DNA of 15,990 nucleotides from positions 1 through 15,990 of the forward strand of contig JBEBJA010000232.1 of the NCBI GenBank assembly GCA_040080145.1. Reading direction: 5' to 3'. A program made the translations under genes and the position numbers. The notes under the pieces are model-generated. The model saw nothing but the letters and a program-made list of their open reading frames with translations, did no database searches and was not told the origin of the DNA. This DNA is from JANXVY01 sp040080145. Lineage in GTDB: Bacteria; Pseudomonadota; Alphaproteobacteria; Rhizobiales; Hyphomicrobiaceae. Below are positions 1 through 6,824 of the stretch, piece after piece (the stretch's first letter is position 1; every line of letters starts with the position of its first letter).

Positions 1-460
1 AAAATTTGACCGCTGAGCGGCCTTACATATTTTCTGGTAGGGTGGTCGCCGCCGCACCCGATTTTCGCGCGGTGACTCAGTTTTTGGACTCTGCGATGAC
101 CATCTCGGGCACCAAGGCTTTGATGTGCACCGAAGTCGCCGCCTGTTGCAAACATCATGATTGCACAATGCAATCAGCAAGAAATCCTTCCGCAAACCAT
201 GTGCAATCTCGTCGTGTGCAAACTGCAATCAAGATGATGACAAAATGCAAACATGAGATTTCAACAAGTAATCATCTGATTGCAACGTCTGATCGCGATA
301 ACAATCTGCAAACATAATGCACGCGCCATGTTTTCAGTTGGGTGCCGAGTCGCGCGAAATATTTGACAACGCCGGCCGAAATGCAAACAATCTGCATACG
401 GCAAGATAACGATTTGTTTTCTTCATGCTTGCAGCTTGATTTCATTTGAGAGGATTCTAC
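1..460. promoter_or_regulatory. Non-coding leader with putative partition centromere/operator repeats
   Basis: This stretch precedes the ParA gene and holds many copies of a short core, TGCAAAC or TGCAATC. Direct-orientation copies lie at 147-153 (TGCAAACAT), 169-175, 191-197 (CGCAAAC), 202-208, 217-223, 224-230, 246-254 (TGCAAACAT), 281-286 (weaker), 307-315 (TGCAAACAT) and 382-390 (TGCAAACAA). Inverted GATTGCA copies lie at 159-165 and 278-284. The first four direct copies are spaced 22, 22 and 11 bp, and 224 to 246 is again 22 bp, so they fall on one face of the helix. Type Ib partition systems carry their centromere upstream of the parA/RHH operon, and the repeats fit that role. The last copy sits just in front of the gene and could act as an operator for autoregulation. 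An open frame at 6-317 runs through the repeats and is not believed to be a gene. Positions 1-140 show nothing else that I recognise. Confidence 0.6.
363..391 (+). promoter_or_regulatory. Candidate sigma-70 promoter of the partition operon
   Basis: A perfect TTGACA at 363-368 is followed after 17 bp by AACAAT (386-391), a weak -10 element. The -10 overlaps the TGCAAACAA repeat at 382-390, so a repeat-binding protein could block RNA polymerase here. The -35 is convincing and the -10 is not, so this remains a guess. Confidence 0.35.
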
Positions 461-1150
461 ATGGCGATGATAATCGGCCTGGGCAGTCATAAGGGCGGCG
501 TCGGCAAGACGACATTTTCCCGTGCTATCGCATTGGTTGGTGCCGCACAGGAACTAAGCGTGCACATTGCCGATCTCGATCAGGAGCAGCAAAGCGCCTT
601 CGAGTGGTCGCAGCGCCGTATCGCATCCGGTCGCAAGCCGGACATCTCCGTCGATGTCTATGCGAACCCTGAACAAGCACTTCGGCGTGCCGACGAGTTC
701 GATCTCATCGTCCTTGATGGACCTGCGCGCGCCAAGGCGCTTGCGCTCGAAATTGCAGAAGCCAGCGATCTGTTCATTCAACCAACCAAGGGCGTCATCG
801 ATGACATGGCGCCGGCCGTGCGCATGTTCCATGAACTGGTCAAGCACGGCATCCCGAGGAAGAAGATGGTGTTCGCCCTGCACGGCGTTCTTGCGGCGAA
901 GGAAATCGAGGATGGCGTCGAGTATCTGACCGGTGCCGGATACGAGGTCATTAAGGGCGCGATGTACATGCAGCGTGGCTACGGCGATGCGCAGAATTTT
1001 GGTCTCACGGCGCTGGAGACAAAATGGGACACGCTGAACGCGGACGCCGCGCGCGTCGTCGCACAGGTGGTTCGACGGTTGCGCACATTAGTCGAGGCTG
1101 AAGCCAGCGCCGATGATGCCGACACGCAAATCCGCGCCAAAGCAAGTTAA
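461..1150 (+). CDS. parA: ParA-family partition ATPase
   Basis: A 229-residue deviant Walker-type ATPase of the ParA/MinD superfamily. Such proteins bind DNA non-specifically when ATP-bound and move plasmid or chromosome copies apart with a centromere-binding partner. The Walker A box is at residues 11-18 (KGGVGKTT), with signature lysine K11 and catalytic K16. The A' segment is ADLDQEQQS at 37-45 and the Walker B strand is DLIVLDGPA at 81-89. There is no N-terminal helix-turn-helix extension, so it belongs with the short (type Ib, ParF-like) group. The ATG at 461 is chosen because GAGAGGA (448-454) lies six bases upstream; a TTG at 446 would add five residues and overlap that site. The next gene follows after 17 bp, making an operon. 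The family call is firm. The role in plasmid or island partition is inferred from context. Confidence 0.9.
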   Translation: MAMIIGLGSHKGGVGKTTFSRAIALVGAAQELSVHIADLDQEQQSAFEWSQRRIASGRKPDISVDVYANPEQALRRADEFDLIVLDGPARAKALALEIAEASDLFIQPTKGVIDDMAPAVRMFHELVKHGIPRKKMVFALHGVLAAKEIEDGVEYLTGAGYEVIKGAMYMQRGYGDAQNFGLTALETKWDTLNADAARVVAQVVRRLRTLVEAEASADDADTQIRAKAS

Positions 1151-1167
1151 CGAGAGAAGGGGACACG

Positions 1168-1659
1168 ATGGCACTAAAGCAACTGGTTGATGTGGGCGAG
1201 AAATTTCCAACACTGAAGCGTGCGCGCCTTGGCGCTGCGCCGCCGATTGAGGATGTGCTCGACAATGTCGGTGCGCCTGAGCTTGCGCCGCCGCCAACAC
1301 TGCCGGCGATTGCCGCACAAACCGATCAAACCGTGGGGCCCGCTGCCGATGAGGCGCTACGCGCCAAGCCACCGGCGAAGAAGAAGGAAAGCACCACGAA
1401 GCGCGTAGGGCAGGGTGTGCACAAAGGCGCCGGCACCGACGCGCGGCGTTATCGAAAATCCGGCCGCACCTTCCAGTTCGGTGCGCGAGTTAAGCCGGAG
1501 TTTGCAGAAGGCATGAAGGTCACCGCAGCGGATAAGAACGTCACCATCGGCGAACTTCTGGAGGATATGCGCGCTATTTATGACAGCATCAACGCCATTT
1601 CTGCTGAGAAGAAGATTCCTGTAGCCGATGTCCTGCGTGCTCTCGACACCAAGCGTTGA
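1168..1659 (+). CDS. Putative ribbon-helix-helix centromere-binding partner of ParA
   Basis: A 163-residue protein. Residues 1-95 are Ala/Pro rich, then basic (PPAKKKESTTKR around 68-79), and look disordered. Residues 101-137 match a ribbon-helix-helix fold: a beta strand (TFQFGARVKPE), helix A (EFAEGMKVTAADKN) and helix B starting at VTIGELLEDMRAIY. A last helix covers about 140-160. ParG-like partners of ParF-type ATPases have the same plan, a mobile basic N-terminus plus a C-terminal RHH that binds upstream repeats. The ATG at 1168 follows AGAAGGGGA (1155-1163). It is probably co-transcribed with the ATPase and probably binds the TGCAAAC repeats at 147-390. The RHH call rests on reading the pattern, not on a profile search; it is longer than typical ParG proteins. 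Confidence 0.65.
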   Translation: MALKQLVDVGEKFPTLKRARLGAAPPIEDVLDNVGAPELAPPPTLPAIAAQTDQTVGPAADEALRAKPPAKKKESTTKRVGQGVHKGAGTDARRYRKSGRTFQFGARVKPEFAEGMKVTAADKNVTIGELLEDMRAIYDSINAISAEKKIPVADVLRALDTKR

Positions 1660-1781
1660 CAGCCAGTCGCACGAGCAGGATAATTATGAGGATTGAATAT
1701 TCCGCCCCGCGCTCGCGAAGACTTGCCCCGACAATCATTTGCCGCTGACATATTGGTGAGCCCCGATGGCAGCAATGCCAC

Positions 1782-3032
1782 ATGGACTGGAGAAGCCGCG
1801 TGGCCGATCGATACTTTGTCACGCTTGTCCATGGGACCTGGGCCCCGAATTCTTCATGGACATTGCCGCAATCTGAGTTCCGGCTCTCGCTTGAACGCCG
1901 CCTGGATGGTGAAGTCGAGTACAATACGTTTGCTTGGAACGGTGACAATGACGAAGCCGCACGGGCCGACGCTGCGCAGGCGCTTTCGCGCCAAGTCTCC
2001 AAAGCGATGTCATCGCATGCGGAATCTGCTCACTTCATCATCGCTCATAGTCATGGGGGCAACATCGCCTTGAGGATTGGGAGCGATGTAGCAAACGCCA
2101 CTCCGCTCAAGGGCATCGTTACCTTGGCGACGCCCTATTTCGATCCCACTCCCCGCGACGTCGTTGCGCCGGCATTATACCTGCTGCGCGGGTTGTGCTG
2201 GTTTTTCGGCAGCATGACACTCGTTTTTCTGGTTGCACGCCTTTGGCCTGGCTTCGTCCGTTCCTTTGATCGGATGCCTGTCATCAGAAGCTCCAGTGAT
2301 ACGATATGGTGGACTGCACTTGCCACTGGCGCTGTGATCGCGGCCATTCTGCTGCGCCAAAATCGTCAAGGCATCTCGGAGTGGATCAGAAGGCGGCAGC
2401 GGCGGCGTATCGTTGCAATCAACCTGCCGCCGATCACGGTAGCGCATGTTCTCTCAATGTCGGTGCGCGGGGACGAAGTCATGCTCGCTTTCCGCGCGCT
2501 GGACTTCTTGTCGAAGATGTCGATCCTGTTGCTTCGTCCGAATTCCATAGCGATCGTCACAGTGCTATCGGCGCTTGTCTTGCTGCCATACGGCAATCAG
2601 GCCTACGAAAAGGTGACGACACTGATCGGAGGTTCCCTCGGCGTGATCGTCACCTATCCGTTTCTTCCGTTCGCGATCCTTGCCGAAGCCGCGGCCGCAG
2701 CACTGCACATCCCGATCTCCTTCGCTTTTCCGCTGGCGACCGTCGTGCTGTCCGCAATTACGATCACGGTCCTAAGTGTCGTGTCCTTTTTCGCCGCAGC
2801 AGTCGTGCATGTGGCCCTCAAGCTGCTGCCGTTTGGAATGCGAGGATGGCGTTTTCTCGACACATATTTCTTGCAGATTTCGCCGCGTACGACGCCGCCT
2901 GGGACCGACAAGGTTGAGAAGGGCGAGATTGTCATGCCACGATCGGGGTTGATGCATTCGTCCATCTATCGCAGCGAAGAATGCCTCGACCGTATTTCTG
3001 ACTTCATGAAAAAGGCTGTGGCAGTCCAGTGA
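1782..3032 (+). CDS. Membrane-embedded alpha/beta-hydrolase (lipase/esterase-like)
   Basis: A 416-residue serine hydrolase interrupted by membrane segments. VHGTW at 16-20 forms the oxyanion strand and loop. The nucleophile elbow is AHSHGG at 88-93 with Ser90, a GxSxG variant with Ala first. A likely acid is Asp231 in RGDEVML and a likely base His392 in GLMHSSIY. Hydrophobic stretches at about 128-153 and 174-191 lie between Ser90 and Asp231. Others at about 246-268, 280-305 and 310-346 lie between Asp231 and His392, so five or so membrane spans are inserted into loops of the hydrolase fold. The substrate is unknown; a lipid or ester at the membrane is plausible. The start is uncertain: ATG 1782 has no clear ribosome site and GTG 1800 is an alternative. 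It lies 122 bp after the partition operon with no visible terminator between. Confidence 0.75.
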   Translation: MDWRSRVADRYFVTLVHGTWAPNSSWTLPQSEFRLSLERRLDGEVEYNTFAWNGDNDEAARADAAQALSRQVSKAMSSHAESAHFIIAHSHGGNIALRIGSDVANATPLKGIVTLATPYFDPTPRDVVAPALYLLRGLCWFFGSMTLVFLVARLWPGFVRSFDRMPVIRSSSDTIWWTALATGAVIAAILLRQNRQGISEWIRRRQRRRIVAINLPPITVAHVLSMSVRGDEVMLAFRALDFLSKMSILLLRPNSIAIVTVLSALVLLPYGNQAYEKVTTLIGGSLGVIVTYPFLPFAILAEAAAAALHIPISFAFPLATVVLSAITITVLSVVSFFAAAVVHVALKLLPFGMRGWRFLDTYFLQISPRTTPPGTDKVEKGEIVMPRSGLMHSSIYRSEECLDRISDFMKKAVAVQ

Positions 3033-3120
3033 GAGTGGCAGCATCGGCAGATGTTGTACTTGGTCGCTCAAGTAGACATCGGCGACAGCAGATGGCAGTC
3101 GACTATCGTTTGCGGCAGCA

Positions 3121-3291
3121 ATGGTACACCAAGCAGGGTCGGATTCCCCGGTGCAGGCCATCCTGCAGATGCGGCACAAATTAGGTCTGCAAAGCGCGAA
3201 GACGATCGTCGTTTGGCTGAGGAAAAGGATACCGACTGAACTTGCACGAGCACCCAGCAACGATCTATTTCGACCACGACCAGAACAATGA
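3121..3291 (+). CDS. Possible small ORF (56 aa), doubtful
   Basis: An open frame from ATG 3121 to TGA 3291 encodes a 56-residue basic peptide with an amphipathic middle (VQAILQMRHKLGLQSAKT, then a short VVWLRKR segment). The frame is closed upstream by a TAG at 3073, with no other start codon between. No ribosome-binding site is evident. It overlaps the 3' end of the tyrosine recombinase on the other strand by 27 bp. The composition looks more protein-like than the other frames in the 3033-3264 gap, but this could be chance or a remnant. Nothing else is recognised in that gap. Confidence 0.2.
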   Translation: MVHQAGSDSPVQAILQMRHKLGLQSAKTIVVWLRKRIPTELARAPSNDLFRPRPEQ

Positions 3292-3927
3292 GGCAAAGGC
3301 GATCTCCTCCGGGCCGACCACGTTCGTGTAGATCTCCGTGGTCGACAACCGCGCATGGCCGAGCCAGCGTTGCAACAGCGTAATCGGAACCCCAGCTTGC
3401 AACGTTCCAACGCCGAATGAGTGACGTAGGCCACGTGGGCAGGCACCACGGCCGGAGATACCGGCGTGAGCCATCGCCCGCTTGACGACGCGCCATGCCG
3501 TCGTCCGGCTCATCGACCACAGTCGTCCGCCCGCGACCGACTGGTCGCGCTGCCCGTCCGCAAGCGCAAATTCGAGGGCGAGCATCTGCATCAGCGCGGG
3601 AGGTATCGGAACTTCCCGCACACACCAGCGCCTGCGCTTCAACGTCACGATGGCAATCAAGGATCGCTCGATCTGGAATGAGCACGGCGTCAAGGCGAGG
3701 ACTTCACTAATCCGCGCGCCGCTCCATGCCAGCGTCAGAGCGAAGAGGGCGGGGCGCATCGCCAGATGTTCTGTCGCCGTCAGTACGCGCTGTCGCTCCT
3801 CGTGGTTGAGGTACTTGCGCTCCGCCGCCGCAAAGCGGCTGGCGGCATAGAGGCTTGTTGCGTTGGGGGAAGCGGGGTGAACGCCGGTCCGGTCGCGGCT
3901 CCCGGCCTGTGAAACAATCTTGCCCAT
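3265..3927 (-). CDS. Tyrosine recombinase/integrase, catalytic domain only
   Basis: A site-specific recombinase of the phage integrase family, 220 residues from the ATG at 3927. Catalytic landmarks are Arg72 (GARISEVL), Lys97 (TLKRR), Arg168 in RGLRHSFG, His191 in WLGHARLSTT and the nucleophile Tyr200 (TEIYTN). The first position of the HxxR box is Arg165 rather than His, a substitution found in some small integrases. A usual N-terminal SAM-like core-binding domain is largely missing, as the protein is far shorter than the 300-400 residues of most integrases. The start is unclear: ATGs at 4020 and 3966 and a TTG at 4056 are in frame, and none has a good ribosome site. ATG 3927 is preferred because the conserved part begins there; it lies inside an inverted repeat. 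Near a partition module it may resolve multimers, or it may invert the adjacent segment. Confidence 0.8.
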   Translation of the reverse strand: MGKIVSQAGSRDRTGVHPASPNATSLYAASRFAAAERKYLNHEERQRVLTATEHLAMRPALFALTLAWSGARISEVLALTPCSFQIERSLIAIVTLKRRRWCVREVPIPPALMQMLALEFALADGQRDQSVAGGRLWSMSRTTAWRVVKRAMAHAGISGRGACPRGLRHSFGVGTLQAGVPITLLQRWLGHARLSTTEIYTNVVGPEEIAFASLFWSWSK

Positions 3928-4066
3928 AGTGTTGCAGGGAAGAACGTCTTTTCTTTTCAGTAACATACGGCAGGCGTGAAAGTAAAATGCACCGTTTCTT
4001 GCACGGAACAGTCCCCTCATACCATGCAAACAAGTGGAGTGCAACACTATGGGCAATACTGTTTCA
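3910..4066. repeat. 27-bp inverted repeat enclosing 103 bp
   Basis: The left arm is 3910-3936 and the right arm 4040-4066. The right arm, reverse-complemented, matches the left at 25 of 27 positions; the mismatches fall at arm positions 8 and 10. The uninterrupted core is TTGCCCATAGTGTTGCA in the left arm, at 3920-3936. The left arm includes the preferred ATG and first codons of the tyrosine recombinase. The right arm contains an equivalent ATGGGCAATACTGTTTCA on the plus strand that stops after 14 codons. The arms could be crossover sites for inverting the 103-bp middle, operator sites, or the relic of a divergent duplicate gene. Confidence 0.75.
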
Positions 4067-4114
4067 TTTTATACTTTTAGTTTCGCGTATTAGTCTGTAT
4101 AAATACTGTTTCAT
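4055..4114. repeat. 13-bp direct repeat AATACTGTTTCAT, two copies
   Basis: Copies lie at 4055-4067 and 4102-4114, 47 bp apart. The first overlaps the right arm of the 27-bp inverted repeat. A related inverted version (TGAAACAATC) opens the left arm at 3910. The three sites could be binding sites for the neighbouring recombinase or for a regulator of the exported-protein gene. A TATAAAT at 4098-4104 lies just before the second copy and is a possible -10 element. Confidence 0.6.
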
Positions 4115-4168
4115 CCAAGTATTCGTGCCTTCTTGATTGACCGCGCACGCACATCAAAAGGAGGAAAC

Positions 4169-4543
4169 ATGGTTCAGGTAACTTCAAAAACTGTCAAAGC
4201 CGCCGCCCTGCTCATGGCAGTGCCCGCATTGCTCTTGCCGATGAAAACCGCTGCTCAACAAATGGCACTTGGCGGCCCAGAGTATTCAAAATGTGATCAG
4301 ATCAAAGATCCTGCTGCGAGCGCGCAGTGCTACTCAGACGCCAATATTGCAAATTCAAAAACGCGCATCGCTGTGGCTGGTCAACGTATTCAAGTGGCAG
4401 AGCGTGACGGACAATGTGCGCGTGATCTGAAAGCTTTACGTGAGAGCGATCCGACGGTGCTGGATCGCGGTCGCGCTATCCTCGCGGGGCGTCCTGCTGC
4501 ACAATTCGGTGTTTGCAATTTGTTGGATGCACTGCGGCGGTAA
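4169..4543 (+). CDS. Small exported four-cysteine protein
   Basis: A 124-residue protein with a clear Sec signal: basic residues K7 and K10, a hydrophobic core at 11-23 (AAALLMAVPALLL), and a likely cleavage near TAAQ-Q (28-31). The mature part has four cysteines, at 42, 54, 83 and 116, enough for two disulfides, which agrees with a periplasmic location. The middle (about 55-95) is predicted helical. The ATG at 4169 is preceded at good distance by AAAAGGAGGA (4156-4165), a near-perfect ribosome site, so this start beats an upstream ATG at 4133. No family is recognised. It converges with the minus-strand operon, ending 30 bp from that operon's last stop. Its promoter region holds the direct and inverted repeats next to the recombinase, so its expression could depend on that segment. 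Confidence 0.75.
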   Translation: MVQVTSKTVKAAALLMAVPALLLPMKTAAQQMALGGPEYSKCDQIKDPAASAQCYSDANIANSKTRIAVAGQRIQVAERDGQCARDLKALRESDPTVLDRGRAILAGRPAAQFGVCNLLDALRR

Positions 4544-4573
4544 GACGTCGCGCAATTCAAACAGCCAACATCA

Positions 4574-5794
4574 TCAAGCCATTTTTGGAGCAACCGGCGC
4601 GGAACCTTTTGCGGCCACTTTTTTGTCGTCCGTCCTGACTTCAGCCGTTTTTATAGTCGCCGTCTTATCGTCAGGCCCCTTCGCTGCTTGCTGCTTGTCA
4701 TCAGTCGGCGGATCTGAGGCTGGAGCGTCAGCGCGTTTCGTTGTCGGGGGCGAGGCGAGTGGTGCATCAAACATGCTCGTTTCAGCAGCGACGTCACCTC
4801 TGTTTGCTGCCTCTGTGTTTGTCGCCCTTACCTCAAGCTTAGCCGCAGTGGCGCGGAAGCGTTCTTCCACTTTCTTGCTTTCTTCCAGACGGCGAACACG
4901 TTCGGCCTGCTCAGCGCTTTGCGCGGCAATCGCCTGCAACGCCGCCTTTTGTCGCTGACCAGCTTCTTCAAGCCGCTGGCGAGCAGCGGTATCGGCGGGA
5001 TTGGCGTAAGACGCGGCGGCGGCGTGATCGAACTTTTTGAGGATGTCGGCAAGCGGCTGTTGTTGGTCTGCCGGCTGCGCTTGAACAAGGTCCTTCGTTG
5101 CATGAGCAGCTTTTTCGGCATCGAAGCCGCGCAACGTAGAGTGCTTGGCAAACGCCACAATATCCTTCGCCTCATAGAACGACCCATCGCGCAACGCCTT
5201 GTAACCGGTTTCCTTGAGGTTCGTGGCTGCGATTGCCTTGATGGCTCCGGCGCCGAGGCGCAACAGGTCGGGATTGTTGGCCGCCCACGGAATGCCGAGC
5301 TTGATGGCTTCATAGCGTGCCTGATCGATCGTTCGTGCCATTTCGGTGCTTGTGCCGCCCATTTCTGCAAGGCGTGCGAACGATGATGCGCCACCATCGA
5401 TACCGCGACGACCAAGTAGTGCTGTTGACGGTTCTCCGGTTCCGACACCTTGGCCGCGTTCATCAAGACGTGCCTGTGCGGCAGCGCGCGGGTCGGTCAC
5501 AGGGGATACAGCAAGGCTCTGGTCGGCAATGGATTTCAACAACCCGCTATGCGCGGAAATATTCTGCAACTGGTCGCGTGGGAGAGAACGCAACAAGCGC
5601 TGCGCGACAGAAAGTGCACGCTGACGCTGAACTGTGGAGAGTTCACGGCCATCCGCCTGTGCCTGTGCGTCGATGCTGGCTCCAACAACGAGGAGGGCAT
5701 TGTCAATAGCGGCGTCGGGCGTGGTGTGCGCGTCAGGATCGCGCATTGTACCCTTGAAGAAATTTGCGCGGCGGATGGATGCCCTTTCGCTCAT
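4574..5794 (-). CDS. Unknown 406-aa Ala/Gln-rich helical protein, last gene of a coupled operon
   Basis: Not recognised. Residues 30-90 and 150-240 look globular and helical, including an aromatic/Pro stretch around IKLGIPWAANNP (164-175). Residues about 262-330 are rich in Glu, Arg, Ala and Gln and look like a coiled coil (RLEEAGQRQKAALQ, then RVRRLEESKKVEERF). The tail from about 335 is low-complexity Pro/Asp/Lys/Ala and probably disordered. There is no signal peptide or membrane span. The ATG at 5794 is chosen because it overlaps the stop of the preceding gene as ATGA (5794-5791) and has GAGGG just upstream; a longer frame from 5860 lies wholly inside that gene. The architecture suggests a scaffold or structural partner, but that is only an impression. 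Confidence 0.65.
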   Translation of the reverse strand: MSERASIRRANFFKGTMRDPDAHTTPDAAIDNALLVVGASIDAQAQADGRELSTVQRQRALSVAQRLLRSLPRDQLQNISAHSGLLKSIADQSLAVSPVTDPRAAAQARLDERGQGVGTGEPSTALLGRRGIDGGASSFARLAEMGGTSTEMARTIDQARYEAIKLGIPWAANNPDLLRLGAGAIKAIAATNLKETGYKALRDGSFYEAKDIVAFAKHSTLRGFDAEKAAHATKDLVQAQPADQQQPLADILKKFDHAAAASYANPADTAARQRLEEAGQRQKAALQAIAAQSAEQAERVRRLEESKKVEERFRATAAKLEVRATNTEAANRGDVAAETSMFDAPLASPPTTKRADAPASDPPTDDKQQAAKGPDDKTATIKTAEVRTDDKKVAAKGSAPVAPKMA

Positions 5795-6657
5795 TCGCCG
5801 ACCCTCACGCCGTTCTGAAGGAGCGGACCTTCGACGCCGTTGACGGCGTAGATTTCCCACACGCTATCATCGTAACGGGAGCACTCGATGTAGGCGGGGC
5901 CATCGTCGCGGTGCAGAATTCCGTTGTAATACCACATCTCAAAATTTACACGGCCATCGGCGGTTCGGCGAATGTAGGAAGGCGCTCCCTGGCGCGTCAA
6001 ACGTCCGAACAGCATCCATTCCTCCGAAATGGTGGCGTCCTCTCTGTCGGTCTTGATGGTGGCGGGGCCATTGGCGCGGTGTCGCATGCCAAGTCGCCAA
6101 TACTCTTCATCGATGACAACGCCCGACCGCGTGATGGCAGTCAACGCAGGGCCTTCGGATTCGGGGCGGTGCAGACGAATACCACGATAGTAGGTGCTGG
6201 TGATAATGCCATCTGCAAACGAGTGTGGCACGGGACCGATGTCGCTGTCGATGAAGCGTGCAATGGCACTGACTTCGAGCATTGGCCAAGGTGCGAGAAC
6301 AATGTCAGCAAGGCAAAGGTGGTGTTCCATCGCAATGACCGACAGGTGCGTGGCTTGGGTCAGTGTAGGCAGCAACGCGCACAGCTTCTTGGCGTAGGCC
6401 CAACTCATCGCGTCGTAACCGAGCACAGAGGCGCGAGCTTCTGCATGAAGCTGGCGCTGCACGAGGGCTTCGATTTCCGCAACGGTTAAACGGTCTGCTG
6501 CGCTATGTGCGGCGGTGCTGATTTCGTCGTCGGTGAGCGTGATGTCTTTGCTGACGATGGCTAGCGCAATGGAGCCACGAATGTAGGCGCAGGCCGCTTG
6601 GAATTTTTCGGTTTGCGTTGTGCTGCTGTTGGCAGCAATGGCAGTGTTGTCAGTCAC
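5791..6657 (-). CDS. 288-aa protein with five W..G..HR..GPA repeats
   Basis: Residues 15-130 are a helical N-terminal part without a recognised family. From about 155 to 278 five degenerate repeats of 25-30 residues follow: YYRGIRLHRPESEGPA (156-171), WRLGMRHRANGPATI (187-201), WMLFGRLTRQGAPSYI (214-229), WYYNGILHRDDGPAYI (242-257) and WEIYAVNGVEGPL (267-279). The consensus is aromatic-x-x-x-G-x-x-H-R-x-x-G-P-A. This resembles beta-hairpin repeat proteins of the MORN/YwqK-like type, also abundant in some giant viruses. Such repeats usually bind partners or membranes and are not enzymes. The start is a GTG at 6657 that overlaps the previous stop (GTGA), and its own stop overlaps the next start. 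Function unknown. Confidence 0.7.
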   Translation of the reverse strand: MTDNTAIAANSSTTQTEKFQAACAYIRGSIALAIVSKDITLTDDEISTAAHSAADRLTVAEIEALVQRQLHAEARASVLGYDAMSWAYAKKLCALLPTLTQATHLSVIAMEHHLCLADIVLAPWPMLEVSAIARFIDSDIGPVPHSFADGIITSTYYRGIRLHRPESEGPALTAITRSGVVIDEEYWRLGMRHRANGPATIKTDREDATISEEWMLFGRLTRQGAPSYIRRTADGRVNFEMWYYNGILHRDDGPAYIECSRYDDSVWEIYAVNGVEGPLLQNGVRVGE

Positions 6658-6824
6658 GGAGTACCGCCATTCCGACTGAACATCGCAAGCGCGCGCGTCA
6701 ATTCTGCTGTGACGATATTCCTAACGATGAAATCCTCATCGCCCATGCGATTGTCGTTGGCCGTTGGTTCTTGGCGTTCTTCCATAGGCGTGAAAAACTC
6801 GGCTCTTAGGCGCATCTTCATCAT
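6654..6824 (-). CDS. Small 56-aa protein embedded in the coupled operon
   Basis: An open frame of 56 codons fills the space between the 78-aa and 288-aa genes exactly. It begins with ATG at 6824, which overlaps the upstream stop (ATGA, 6824-6821). It ends with TGA at 6656-6654, which overlaps the downstream GTG start (GTGA, 6657-6654). The peptide starts MMKMRLRAEFF, has an acidic middle (MGDEDF) and an amphipathic helix (VRNIVTAELTRALAMF). There is no signal peptide. No family is recognised. No own ribosome site is visible, so translation is probably coupled to the upstream gene. The double overlap is the main evidence that it is real. Confidence 0.65.
   Translation of the reverse strand: MMKMRLRAEFFTPMEERQEPTANDNRMGDEDFIVRNIVTAELTRALAMFSRNGGTP

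Noticed and set aside
6..317. 103-aa open frame at the window start
   Set aside because: It starts with TTG without a ribosome site and runs through the repeat field. Its composition is driven by the TGCAAAC repeats.
147..390. CRISPR array
   Set aside because: The repeat cores are only 7-9 bp, with irregular spacing and mixed orientation, and no cas genes are near.
554..883. Minus-strand open frames inside the ParA gene
   Set aside because: They are antisense to a clearly coding gene with Walker motifs and have no supporting start signals.
2306..2917. 203-aa frame within the hydrolase gene
   Set aside because: It is a frame-shadow. The hydrolase frame carries catalytic motifs and membrane segments, and this one has Arg/Pro/Ala-rich random composition.
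3068..3685. 205-aa minus-strand frame overlapping the tyrosine recombinase
   Set aside because: The overlapping frame has all the integrase motifs; this one has none.
5764..6489. 241-aa plus-strand frame opposite the 288-aa repeat gene
   Set aside because: It is the antisense of a gene fixed by overlapping starts and stops and by protein repeats. It has no ribosome site.
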